Below are positions 19,580 to 28,458 of a DNA stretch of 64,000 nucleotides, piece after piece. The notes beneath the pieces were generated by a model that ran no database searches, was not told where the DNA came from, and was given only the letters and a program-made list of their open reading frames with translations. The position numbers and the translations under genes are program-made. Source of the stretch: Methyloferula stellata AR4 (GTDB taxonomy: Bacteria; Pseudomonadota; Alphaproteobacteria; Rhizobiales; Beijerinckiaceae). The stretch's first letter is position 1. The number at the start of each line of letters is the position of its first letter. The DNA lies in assembly GCF_000385335.1 (NCBI RefSeq), contig NZ_ARWA01000001.1, positions 362,081 through 426,080 on the forward strand. Reading direction: 5' to 3'.

Positions 19580-20610
19580 ACACATTCTCCAAGATTCCCG
19601 TCACGATCGTCACCGGCTTTCTCGGCGCCGGCAAGACGACGCTCATCCGCCATGTGCTCGAACATGCGAAGGGCCGCAGGCTCGCGCTCATCGTCAATGA
19701 ATTCGGCGACATCGGCGTCGATGGCGAGATTTTGCGCGCCTGCGGAATCGAAAGCTGTTCGGAAGAAAATATCGTCGAACTCGCCAATGGCTGCCTCTGC
19801 TGCACCGTGGCGGATGATTTTCTGCCTGCGATCGAAGCGCTCATTTCGCATGAGAAACGCCCCGAACATATTATCGTCGAGACGAGCGGGCTCGCCTTGC
19901 CGAAGCCGCTGGTCAAGGCTTTCGACTGGCCGAGCGTAAGAGCCCGGCTGACGGTCGATGGTGTCATCGCCGTCGTCGATGGCGCCGCCGTGGCGGCCGG
20001 GCGCTTCGCCGATGACCCCGCTGCCGTGCTGGCGCAGCGCGAAGCCGATCAGGCCGTCGATCACGACAACCCGCTCGAAGAGGTCTACGAAGATCAATTG
20101 CTCTGCGCCGATCTCGTCGTCTTGAACAAGGCCGACCTTTTGGACGAGGCGACGCAGACAAAGGTCCTCGCCGAGATCACGGCCAGCCTGCCGCGCGCGG
20201 TCAAAATCGTGCCGACTCGCGACGGCGTGATCGATCCCGCGGTTCTGCTCGGCCTCATGGCCGCGGCGGAAGACGACCTCGCCAATCGTCCCTCACATCA
20301 CGACACCGAGACGGAGCACGACCATGACGATTTCGATTCTTTCGTCGTCGACATAGGCGCGACGCGAGACCCGGATGCTTTGCTGGCGCAACTTCAGACA
20401 ATCGTCGCGGCGCATGATATTTTGCGCATCAAGGGCTTTGTCGAAGTCATGGGCAAACCCATGCGGCTTCTGGTGCAGGGTGTCGGCGCGCGCTTTCGCT
20501 CGCATTTCGATCGCGCCTGGGCGCAGGGCGAGCCACGCCGCAGCCGTCTCGTCGTCATCGGCGAAAAGGGCCTCGATCGCGCCGCCATTTTGCGCGCGCT
20601 CGCGGCTTGA
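19576..20610 (+). CDS. cobW: CobW GTPase, cobalamin biosynthesis
   Basis: 344-residue G3E GTPase, likely a cobalt chaperone for CobN. Walker A is GFLGAGKTT (14-22), the metal site is CLCC in NGCLCCTV, and the G4 motif NKAD is in LVVLNKADLL. A His/Asp-rich segment (SHHDTETEHDHDD) precedes the CobW C-terminal domain. The start overlaps the cbtA stop by 4 bases. It stands immediately before cobN, as in most aerobic cobalamin loci. Confidence 0.95.
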   Translation: MNTFSKIPVTIVTGFLGAGKTTLIRHVLEHAKGRRLALIVNEFGDIGVDGEILRACGIESCSEENIVELANGCLCCTVADDFLPAIEALISHEKRPEHIIVETSGLALPKPLVKAFDWPSVRARLTVDGVIAVVDGAAVAAGRFADDPAAVLAQREADQAVDHDNPLEEVYEDQLLCADLVVLNKADLLDEATQTKVLAEITASLPRAVKIVPTRDGVIDPAVLLGLMAAAEDDLANRPSHHDTETEHDHDDFDSFVVDIGATRDPDALLAQLQTIVAAHDILRIKGFVEVMGKPMRLLVQGVGARFRSHFDRAWAQGEPRRSRLVVIGEKGLDRAAILRALAA

Positions 20611-20634
20611 CCGCAGGGAGGATGAGGACACCGG

Positions 20635-23600
20635 ATGCATATCCTGGCCGAACAGATCAGATCGCTGGACGAAAACGTCCCGGCGGTCGATCTTGGCCAG
20701 ACGCCCGCCGAAATCGTGTTTCTGTCTTTTACCGATTCCGATCTGTCGCTGGCGGCGATGGTTCATACGCAGATGGATCATGGGTCCCCTTTCCCTCACC
20801 CTGAGGAGCCGCCATCGATTTCGGATTTATCCGAAATCGACATCATTGATGTTGAAGTCGCGCAAGCGCGACTTCAATTGGCGGCGTCTCGAAGGGCGAG
20901 GGAAAGCGAAAAGCAAATTGAACCCGCTGTTTTCAAGGTCCCCTCGCGCTTCGAGACGGCTGCTGCACAGCCTCCTCAGCATGAGGGGAATTCTCCTCCC
21001 ATCGACGTGCAAAAACCGACGCTTCGCCTCGCCAGCCTTGGCGCTCTGCAGCATCCGTTTTCGGTCGATCTTTATCTTGAACAAGTGGCAAAGCACGCGA
21101 GCTTCGTGCTCGTGCGCTGTCTCGGCGGCCTCGATTATTGGCGCTATGGCATAGACGAATTGAGCCTGGCCGCGAAGCGCCACGGCTTCGATCTCGCGGT
21201 GGTCCCGGGCGATGCCATGGAAGATCCACGGCTCGACGCGGCTTCAACTTTGGATATCGCGGATCTGCGGCGCATCTGGGCCTGGTTTCAGGCGGGCGGC
21301 CCGGACAATATGGAAGCCTTGTTCGGCTGGCTTTCGACACGGCTCGGGCGCCCTGCCGAATGGCGCGAGTCTGCCGAAGTTCCGGCCTTCGGCATCTGGT
21401 ATCGCGCGGCGCACGGCCGAGACGACAACAAGCCCCGCGCACTCATCGTCTTCTATCGTGCCTTTCACCTCGCAGGCGATACGGCACCCATAGCCGCCTT
21501 GCGCGACGCTTTATGCGAACGCGGCTTCGAGGTCACGGCGGTTTATGTAACGAGTCTCAAAGACGCCGCCGTCATCGAACCGCTTGCGCATCTGATCGGG
21601 GAATTCCGGCCTGACGTTATCCTCAACACGACTGGCTTTTCGAGCCGCAAGGACGCGGGCGGCTCCGTGCTCGATGGCGCAGACGCGCCGGTCATTCAGG
21701 CCATACTCGCGACAAGCTTTCGCGAGGCCTGGTACCAAAGCCTGCGCGGGCTCGGCGCCGCCGATCTTGCCATGAATGTCGTGCTGCCCGAAGTCGACGG
21801 GCGCATCATCGGGCCGGCGATTTCTTTTAAGGCCGATGGCGCTCGCACGGAGGCTCAGGAGTTCACGCCGGTCTTTCATCGCCCCGAAACGGAGTCCATT
21901 GCCCGCGTAGCCGATCTCGCTGCCGCCTGGGCAAGGTTGCGGAAGCTGCCGCGCAACGAAAAGACGATCGCACTTGTGCTCTCGGAATATCCCGCGAAAG
22001 GCGGACGCACAGGCTATGCGGTCGGCCTCGATGGCCCCGCAAGCCTCGCATCCATTACCGAGGATTTACGCGATGCCGGGTTCGACATCGGGCCGCTCGG
22101 AGCCGCCCCGGATTTGATCGCAGCGCTCGAAAGCCAATCGACGATCGCTCTTCCTGTCGCGACTTATCTCGATCTCTTTCAATGTCTGCCGGCCGCGTTT
22201 TGCGAGGCCGTGACCAAAGCCTGGGGCGAGCCGGCGGATGATCCCGCCGTGCATGAGGGAAGCTTTCGCTTCAAAGCCATCGCTTCAGGCAAACTCATTC
22301 TTGCCGTTCAGCCGGATCGCGGGCGCCGCACGAACCGCGGCAGCGATTATCACGATCCCAACATGCCGCCACGCCATGCCTATGTCGCCTTCTATCTGTG
22401 GCTCCGCCAAATCGTGCGGATCGATGCCATGATTCATCTCGGCACGCATGGCACGCTCGAATGGCTGCCGGGCAAGGCCGTCGCTCTTTCGGAGACCTGC
22501 GCGCCTGCCGCTCTCCTTGGTGCCGTGCCCGTGATCTATCCTTTCATCGTGAATAATCCCGGCGAGGCGACGCAAGCCAAGCGAAGGCTTTCCGCAGTGA
22601 TGATCGGCCATATGACGCCGCCCTTGCGGATCGCGGGCACGCATGGCGCAACGCAAGACATCGAAGCGCTGCTCGATGAGTTTTCATCCGCCCAGATGCT
22701 CGACCGGCGGCGCGCCGACAGGCTCGCCGATCTCATACTGACAAAAGCAGAGAGCGCCGGTCTCGCCACCGAATGCGGGTTGACGCCGGATCTCGACCGC
22801 GCCGCTTCGCTTGCGAGACTCGATGCCTGGATGTGCGACATCAAGGATATGCGCATCAATGATGGGCTGCATATCTTCGCCCGCCTGCCAGAGCGCACAC
22901 AGATCGCAGAGACGGCGGCGGCCATGGGCATGACTGAGGACGCGCTTGCCTCGCTCTATGCACGCTCGGCCGCGGCCGAACGAGACGCCTTGATCGCCGC
23001 GCTCGACGGGCGTTTCATCGATCCCGGCCCCGCGGGCGCGCCGGTCAAGGGACGGCTCGATGTTCTGCCGACCGGACGTAATCTCTATGCAATTGATCCC
23101 CGCGCGGTGCCGACGCGCACGGCTTGGGAGATCGGTAGCACCATCGCCGAGGAGATCGTCGCGCGCTATGTGCAGGATCATGGCGATTGGCCAAAGCGCA
23201 TCGTGATCGATCTTTGGGGCAGCGCCTCGATGCGCACCGGCGGCGACGATCTCGCGCAGGCTTTTGCGCTTATGGGCGTAAAGCCCGTCTGGGACAATGC
23301 GTCGACGCGAATCTCGGGCTTTGAAATTCTGGCGATGGCGCGGCTCGGCCGGCCGCGCATCGATGTCACGCTGCGGATCTCGGGCCTTTTCCGCGACGTC
23401 TTTCCGACTCAGATCGCGCTTTTCGATCAGGCTGTCAGAGCCGTCGCCGCGCTCGACGAAGATGACGAGACAAATCCGCTCGCGGCCGTGAGCCGCTGCG
23501 GGCTTGCCCCGCGCATTTACGGCGCGGCGCCGGGCGCCTACGGCACAGGTCTCTCGACCACGATCGCAAACGGCGCCTGGCAGGAACGCGGCGAACTGGC

Positions 23601-24204
23601 CGAGATTTATTTGGATGCGTCGCATCATGCCTATGGCGCGATTGGAGAGGCTGTTGCGTCGCCATCGGATTTCCGCGCCTGCGTCCGGGATGCCGACGCT
23701 TTCGTGCATGTGCAGGATATAGCCGGTCAGGATCTGCTCGATTCCGATGCTTTCGCCGAGCACGAAGGCGGCTTTGCCGCCGCGGCCGAGATGCTGGGCG
23801 CAAAGCCAGCACTTTATCATGTCGATGCCACGACACATGCCGCGAAGGTTCGCACCACGAAAGAAGAGATTGCGCGGGTCCTGCGCGGCCGCGCGACGAA
23901 CCCGCACTGGATCGCAGGACAAATGCGGCATGGCTATCGCGGCGCGGCCGAAATTGCCGAGACAATCTCCAATCTCTTCGCCTTCGCCGCGCTGAGCGAC
24001 GCGGTCGAACCGCATCAATTCGAGCTGATGTTTGAGGCGACGCTCGGCAATGAACCTGTGCGGGATTTCATGATCGCCGCCAATCCAGCCGCGGCAGCCG
24101 CGTCGGCACGGCTCTTTGACGAAGCGATCCGCCGCGGCTTTTGGATCACGCGACGCAATTCCGTCGCGACGCAGATCGCCGAGACATTGGAGCGCGCGGC
24201 ATGA
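20635..24204 (+). CDS. cobN: Cobaltochelatase subunit CobN (with inserted repeats)
   Basis: Large subunit of the ATP-dependent aerobic cobaltochelatase that inserts cobalt into hydrogenobyrinate a,c-diamide. 1189 residues. Family blocks include VLVRCLGGLDYWRYG, HLGTHGTLEWLPGKAVALSE, NNPGEATQAKRR and GGDDLAQAFALMG. The region from about residue 45 to 128 has no counterpart in ordinary CobN. It is encoded by two inverted palindromic repeats (20793-20988) and yields a low-complexity segment (PHPEEPP ... SRFETAAAQPPQHEG) between SFTDSDLSLAA and LASLGALQHPFSVDLY. The frame stays open, so the protein is probably made with an extra surface loop. GGAGGATGAGGA precedes the ATG; the stop overlaps cobG. 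Confidence 0.95.
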   Translation: MHILAEQIRSLDENVPAVDLGQTPAEIVFLSFTDSDLSLAAMVHTQMDHGSPFPHPEEPPSISDLSEIDIIDVEVAQARLQLAASRRARESEKQIEPAVFKVPSRFETAAAQPPQHEGNSPPIDVQKPTLRLASLGALQHPFSVDLYLEQVAKHASFVLVRCLGGLDYWRYGIDELSLAAKRHGFDLAVVPGDAMEDPRLDAASTLDIADLRRIWAWFQAGGPDNMEALFGWLSTRLGRPAEWRESAEVPAFGIWYRAAHGRDDNKPRALIVFYRAFHLAGDTAPIAALRDALCERGFEVTAVYVTSLKDAAVIEPLAHLIGEFRPDVILNTTGFSSRKDAGGSVLDGADAPVIQAILATSFREAWYQSLRGLGAADLAMNVVLPEVDGRIIGPAISFKADGARTEAQEFTPVFHRPETESIARVADLAAAWARLRKLPRNEKTIALVLSEYPAKGGRTGYAVGLDGPASLASITEDLRDAGFDIGPLGAAPDLIAALESQSTIALPVATYLDLFQCLPAAFCEAVTKAWGEPADDPAVHEGSFRFKAIASGKLILAVQPDRGRRTNRGSDYHDPNMPPRHAYVAFYLWLRQIVRIDAMIHLGTHGTLEWLPGKAVALSETCAPAALLGAVPVIYPFIVNNPGEATQAKRRLSAVMIGHMTPPLRIAGTHGATQDIEALLDEFSSAQMLDRRRADRLADLILTKAESAGLATECGLTPDLDRAASLARLDAWMCDIKDMRINDGLHIFARLPERTQIAETAAAMGMTEDALASLYARSAAAERDALIAALDGRFIDPGPAGAPVKGRLDVLPTGRNLYAIDPRAVPTRTAWEIGSTIAEEIVARYVQDHGDWPKRIVIDLWGSASMRTGGDDLAQAFALMGVKPVWDNASTRISGFEILAMARLGRPRIDVTLRISGLFRDVFPTQIALFDQAVRAVAALDEDDETNPLAAVSRCGLAPRIYGAAPGAYGTGLSTTIANGAWQERGELAEIYLDASHHAYGAIGEAVASPSDFRACVRDADAFVHVQDIAGQDLLDSDAFAEHEGGFAAAAEMLGAKPALYHVDATTHAAKVRTTKEEIARVLRGRATNPHWIAGQMRHGYRGAAEIAETISNLFAFAALSDAVEPHQFELMFEATLGNEPVRDFMIAANPAAAAASARLFDEAIRRGFWITRRNSVATQIAETLERAA
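20793..20988. repeat. Two palindromic repeat elements inside cobN
   Basis: Element 1 (20793-20902) has outer arms CCCTCACCCTGAGGAGCCGCC and GGCGGCGTCTCGAAGGGCGAGGG. It contains two perfect 10-bp hairpins: 20817-20826 with 20829-20838, and 20854-20863 with 20866-20875. Element 2 (20940-20988) lies in the opposite orientation: CCCCTCGCGCTTCGAGACG ... CCTCCTCAGCATGAGGGG. The same arms occur between genes at 43985-44110. The insertion keeps the cobN frame. Confidence 0.85.
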
Positions 24205-25457
24205 ACCTAGCGCCACGCCCACCGACGATCAAAGGCTGGTGTCCGACGGCGCTTCGTCCGATGGAGACGGGCGATGGGCTTCTCGTCCGGCTTCGTTTCA
24301 CGGGCGGCGACGTCACGGCCGGACAATGCCGGGCAATCGGGCACGTCGCGCGCGCCTATGGAAACGGCCTCATCGATCTCAGCCAACGCGGCAATCTGCA
24401 ATTGCGCGGCGTCAGCGCCGGAACGCTGCCCGCTTTAACCGCCACCCTCTACGACTTCGGCCTGCTCGATGCCGACATGCCGGGCGCGCCCGCCGTCATC
24501 GGACCACCGCTCGCAGGGCTCGACACCACGGCAAGCGTCGATGGCAAAGCCCTCGTCCGCGCGCTGGAAGCAAGGCTTGCCGCCGCATCGGATTTGAATG
24601 CCTTGCCCGACAAGTTTTGCTTTCTCGTCGATGAAGGTGGACGCCTCGGCCTCGATAATGTCGCGGCCGATATACGGCTCGCAGGCCACGATGGGCACGT
24701 CGTGCTTGCCCTTGCAAACGGCGCCGGCGCGTCCACGCCCGTCGCTTTGACGGATCGGCCTGGCGCCATCGATGCCGCGCTGGCCCTCGCCCTCGCCTTT
24801 CTCAAGCTGCGCGGCGCTGTCTCGGCCCGGCGCATGACGGATCTCGTGCAGGCGATCGGCGCTGCAGAGGTGGCACGGGCAGCAGGCTTTGCGCTCGACG
24901 CTCCGCTGCCGTCGCTCGCGCTTCGCGCCACCGAAGCACAAGATATCATTGGCCCGCGGGAAGGTTTCATCGGCGTCGCTGCGCCCTTCGGGCGTCTGCA
25001 TGCCGATCAGCTCGATCTGCTCGCGTCCCTCGCGCCAAATGGCCTTCGCTTGACACCCTGGCGCTGCATCTTATTGCCGGGCACAAAGCCCGAAGCCCTT
25101 GAACTCTCCGAGCGCGCGGGCTTGATCGTCTCGCCCGAGGACGCGCGTTTGGCCATAGTTGCATGCCCTGGACACCCTAGCTGCGCGGCGGCACAGATCG
25201 ACACGCGCCGCGCGGCCGAGGCTCTTGCACCACTGGCCCGCGCCTTTTCACCAAAGGGCATAGCGATGCACATTTCTGGATGTTCCAAAGGCTGTGCGTC
25301 CGCCTTGCCGGCGCAGATCGCGCTCGCGGGACGCGACGGCGCTTACGATCTCATCTTCAACGGCCGCGCCGATGCAGAGCCCACCCTGCGCGGCCTCGAT
25401 CTCGCGCGAATGCTCGCAGCGCTTCGCGAGGCCCAAGCCGGAAAGGCCAACCCATGA
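24201..25457 (+). CDS. cobG: Precorrin-3B synthase
   Basis: Iron-sulphur mono-oxygenase that makes precorrin-3B, the oxygen-requiring step of the aerobic pathway. 418 residues, related to sulphite/nitrite reductases. The N-terminal ferredoxin-like half has YGNGLIDLSQRGNLQLRGV. The cluster/siroheme cysteines are in CPGHPSC and HISGCSKGC near the C-terminus. Start and stop overlap the neighbours by ATGA, indicating translational coupling. Confidence 0.94.
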   Translation: MNLAPRPPTIKGWCPTALRPMETGDGLLVRLRFTGGDVTAGQCRAIGHVARAYGNGLIDLSQRGNLQLRGVSAGTLPALTATLYDFGLLDADMPGAPAVIGPPLAGLDTTASVDGKALVRALEARLAAASDLNALPDKFCFLVDEGGRLGLDNVAADIRLAGHDGHVVLALANGAGASTPVALTDRPGAIDAALALALAFLKLRGAVSARRMTDLVQAIGAAEVARAAGFALDAPLPSLALRATEAQDIIGPREGFIGVAAPFGRLHADQLDLLASLAPNGLRLTPWRCILLPGTKPEALELSERAGLIVSPEDARLAIVACPGHPSCAAAQIDTRRAAEALAPLARAFSPKGIAMHISGCSKGCASALPAQIALAGRDGAYDLIFNGRADAEPTLRGLDLARMLAALREAQAGKANP

Positions 25458-26089
25458 CGGCAACGGCTACCACCTATATTCGCGACGGTGCCGAGATCTA
25501 CCGGCGGTCTTTCGCGATCATCCGCGCCGAGGCCGATCTCGCCCGCTTTTCGCCGGAAGAAGAAAAGATCGCGGTGCGCATCATCCATGCCTGCGGCCTT
25601 GTCGAAGCCGCGGCGGATATTTGTTTCGCGCCGGGCGCGGTCGCCGCCGCGAAAGCGGCACTCCAGTCCGGCGCGCCCATCCTTTGCGATTCCTCCATGG
25701 TCGCCAACGGCATCACCCGCGCGCGCCTGCCTGCCAAGAATGACGTGATCTGCACGCTGCATGATCCGTCTGTGCCGGCGCTTGCGGACAGGATCGGCAA
25801 TACGCGCACGGCCGCTGCCATGGAACTCTGGCGCGATCAAATCGGCGGCGCCGTGATTGTCATCGGCAATGCGCCGACAGCCGCCTTCCGGCTGCTCGAA
25901 TTATTGGACGAGGGCGTGGCTAAACCCGCCGCTGTCATCGGCATGCCGGTCGGTTTCGTCGGTGCGGCGGAATCGAAAGAAGCCTTGATGGCGGATGGCC
26001 GCGTGCCTTTTCTCGTCATACGCGGGCGGCGCGGCGGCAGCGCCATGGCGGCAGCGACCGTCAACGCGCTTGCAAGCGAGAAGGAATGA
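25454..26089 (+). CDS. cobH: Precorrin-8X methylmutase
   Basis: Moves the C11 methyl to C12 to form hydrogenobyrinate. 211 residues. The catalytic His is in VRIIHACGLVEAA near residue 43. APILCDSSMVANGITR and IGMPVGFVGAAESKEAL are family signatures. The ATGA start overlaps cobG and the stop overlaps cobI. Confidence 0.96.
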   Translation: MTATATTYIRDGAEIYRRSFAIIRAEADLARFSPEEEKIAVRIIHACGLVEAAADICFAPGAVAAAKAALQSGAPILCDSSMVANGITRARLPAKNDVICTLHDPSVPALADRIGNTRTAAAMELWRDQIGGAVIVIGNAPTAAFRLLELLDEGVAKPAAVIGMPVGFVGAAESKEALMADGRVPFLVIRGRRGGSAMAAATVNALASEKE

Positions 26090-26868
26090 ATATGCGCGAC
26101 CCCGCCATTCCGTTGATCGCTCCGCACAAGGACAGCACCATCACGCTCGGCACATTGCACGGCATCGGGCTTGGTCCCGGCGATCCGGAGCTTGTGACGG
26201 TCAAAGCCGTGCGGCTCATTCAAGCCTCGCCCGTGCTTGCCTATTTCGCCAAGAAAGGCTGTGTCGGAACCGCCCGCACGATCGCCGACTCGTGGATCAT
26301 CCCCGGCACCGAGGAACTGCCGCTTTATTATCCGATCACCACCGAAATTTCCTTCAAGGAGAAGGCCTATGCCGAGAAGCTTGGTGCCTTCTACCAAGAG
26401 GCATCGGCGGAGATCGCTGCCAAACTCGCAGAAGGACGCGATGTCGCGCTGATCTGCGAAGGCGATCCGATGTTCTACGGCTCCTTCATGCATATATTCA
26501 TGCGGCTAAAGGAGAACTTCCGCATCTCCGTCACGGCGGGCGTCACCGGCATGTCGGGCTGCTCCGCCTCCGCCGCGCAGCCCATCACCTGGGGCGACGA
26601 CGTGCTCACCATATTGCCGGGCACATTGCCATTGGAAGATCTGACGCGCCGGCTCGCTGAGACGGATGCGGCCGTCATCATGAAGCTCGGCGCCAATTTC
26701 AAGAAAGTGCGCAGCGCGCTCGAAACCGCGGGTCTCGCCGCCCGCGCGCTTTATGTCGAACATGGCACGACCCCGAGCGAACGCATTCTGCCTCTGTCGG
26801 AAAAGCCCGATGATACGGCTCCCTATTTTTCGCTGATCCTCGTGCCCGGCCAAGGACGAAGACCATGA
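26086..26868 (+). CDS. cobI: Precorrin-2 C20-methyltransferase
   Basis: SAM-dependent tetrapyrrole methylase (260 residues). Motifs are GIGLGPGDPELVTVKAV at the N-terminus, LICEGDPMFYGSFMH in the SAM loop, and TAGVTGMSGCSAS. Two ATGs two codons apart (26086 and 26092) are possible starts; the first overlaps the cobH stop. The stop overlaps cobJ. Confidence 0.95.
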   Translation: MNMRDPAIPLIAPHKDSTITLGTLHGIGLGPGDPELVTVKAVRLIQASPVLAYFAKKGCVGTARTIADSWIIPGTEELPLYYPITTEISFKEKAYAEKLGAFYQEASAEIAAKLAEGRDVALICEGDPMFYGSFMHIFMRLKENFRISVTAGVTGMSGCSASAAQPITWGDDVLTILPGTLPLEDLTRRLAETDAAVIMKLGANFKKVRSALETAGLAARALYVEHGTTPSERILPLSEKPDDTAPYFSLILVPGQGRRP

Positions 26869-27638
26869 ACGGCGGCGCGGCAGGCGAGCTTCTCGTCGTC
26901 GGACTTGGCCCCGGCCCCGATCAATGGCGGACGCCCGAAGTTGAAGATGCACTCAGCCGCGCCACCGATCTCATCGGCTATAAGACCTATCTCGATCGCT
27001 GTCCGCAGCGCGATGGCCAGATCCGCCATGCGAGTGATAATCGCGTCGAACTCGATCGCGCCCGCGAGGCTATTGCATTGACCCGCCAAGGCCACACTGT
27101 CGCTGTCGTCTCCGGCGGCGATCCAGGCGTCTTCGCCATGGCGGCGGCGGTGTTCGAGGCGCTTGACGCAGATGCCACGGCACGCGACATCATCGTCACC
27201 GTCATGCCGGGTGTCTCGGCGATGCAGGCCGCCTCGGCACGGCTCGGCGCACCGCTCGGCCATGATTTTTGCGTGATCTCACTGTCCGACAATCTGAAAC
27301 CCTGGTCCTTGATCGAGCGGCGGCTCAAGGCGGCGGCGGAAGGCGATTTCGTCATCGCACTTTATAACCCAGCCTCAAAAGCGCGGCCGACGCAGATCAT
27401 TCAGGCCTTCGATCTTCTGCGCACGCATAAATCGGGCGAGACGCCCGTCGCCTTCGCGCGCGCCATCGGCCGCCCCGGCGAAGCCATGCTGATCACGACG
27501 CTTGCCGAGGCCGACCCGTCGGTCGCCGATATGGCGACATTGGTGATTATCGGCTCGTCGCAGACGCGGCTCGTGCCAAGGCCCGGTGCCGCACCTTGGA
27601 TCTATACGCCGCGATCGACCCCGGATCGCGCGGGATGA
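26865..27638 (+). CDS. cobJ: Precorrin-3B C17-methyltransferase
   Basis: SAM-dependent ring-contraction methylase, 257 residues. LLVVGLGPGPDQWRTPE, the GGDPGVFAMA loop and MPGVSAMQAASARLGAPLGHDFCVISLSDN are the CobJ/CbiH blocks. Its 3' end overlaps the 3' end of the oppositely oriented cobK by 37 bases (27602-27638), an arrangement that leaves no room for a terminator between them. Confidence 0.95.
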   Translation: MNGGAAGELLVVGLGPGPDQWRTPEVEDALSRATDLIGYKTYLDRCPQRDGQIRHASDNRVELDRAREAIALTRQGHTVAVVSGGDPGVFAMAAAVFEALDADATARDIIVTVMPGVSAMQAASARLGAPLGHDFCVISLSDNLKPWSLIERRLKAAAEGDFVIALYNPASKARPTQIIQAFDLLRTHKSGETPVAFARAIGRPGEAMLITTLAEADPSVADMATLVIIGSSQTRLVPRPGAAPWIYTPRSTPDRAG

Positions 27639-28360
27639 GCCTCGATGAAGCGGATTACCTCTTGCGGATCATGCAGCGTCAGCCCGTCTTGGCGTGGCGG
27701 CGGACGGATCATCACGACCGGAAGTCCCAGCGCCCTCGCCGCCGCGATCTTGCCATAGGTGGCCGCGCCGCCGGAATTTTTCGTGACCAGGATCTCGATC
27801 TTTTCTTCGCTCATCAGCATGCGCTCAGCGCTTTCGCTGAAAGGCCCGCGATCGAGAATGATGCGTGCGCGCGGCAGACCCAAAGCCTCGGGCGGATCGA
27901 TGGTGCGGATCAGATAATCATGCTGAGGGGCCGCCTCGAAGGCCGCGAGCCCAAGTCTGCCACTCGTCAGGAACACCCGGCGCGGCTCATCGCCCAAGGC
28001 CAGCGCCGCGGCGGAAAGATCATCGGCCTCGATCCAATGATCGCCCTCGACCGGCGTCCAAGGCGCGCGCGTCAGCGTGATCAGCGAGATTTCGGCGAGC
28101 TTCGCGGCGGCGATCGCATTGGCGGAAATCCGCTCGGCGAAGGGGTGACTCGCGTCGATCAGCACATTGATTTTTTGCTGCGTGAGATAAGCTGCCAATC
28201 CTTCCGCGCCGCCAAAGCCGCCGATGCGTACCGGAACCGATTGCGGCGCCGGGTTAGCCGTCCGCCCCGCGAGAGAGAGCGTAGCCGACGTATTGCTGGG
28301 AGCGATCAGCTCGCAGAGCTTCGTCGCCTCCGTCGTCCCACCAAGAATGAGCACCCGCAT
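27602..28360 (-). CDS. cobK: Precorrin-6A reductase
   Basis: NADPH-dependent reduction of precorrin-6A, 252 residues. LILGGTTEATKL at the N-terminus, DASHPFAERISANA, and VTKNSGGAATYGKIAAARALGLPVVMI are diagnostic. It lies reversed inside an otherwise forward operon, and must be read from a promoter in the 98-base gap before cobL or within cobL. Downstream it runs into cobJ. Confidence 0.95.
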   Translation of the reverse strand: MRVLILGGTTEATKLCELIAPSNTSATLSLAGRTANPAPQSVPVRIGGFGGAEGLAAYLTQQKINVLIDASHPFAERISANAIAAAKLAEISLITLTRAPWTPVEGDHWIEADDLSAAALALGDEPRRVFLTSGRLGLAAFEAAPQHDYLIRTIDPPEALGLPRARIILDRGPFSESAERMLMSEEKIEILVTKNSGGAATYGKIAAARALGLPVVMIRPPPRQDGLTLHDPQEVIRFIEAHPARSGVDRGV

Positions 28361-28458
28361 GATCTTGTCTTTCCGGCACGGTCTTTGTCGGCCTTGAACG
28401 ACGACTATAAAGGGCTTTGCACTTTATCCAAAGAACAGAACGCGCGGGCTCGCCGGTT

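Noticed and set aside
22684..24222. A 512-codon frame antisense to cobN
   Set aside because: No family features; the sense frame has clear CobN motifs throughout.
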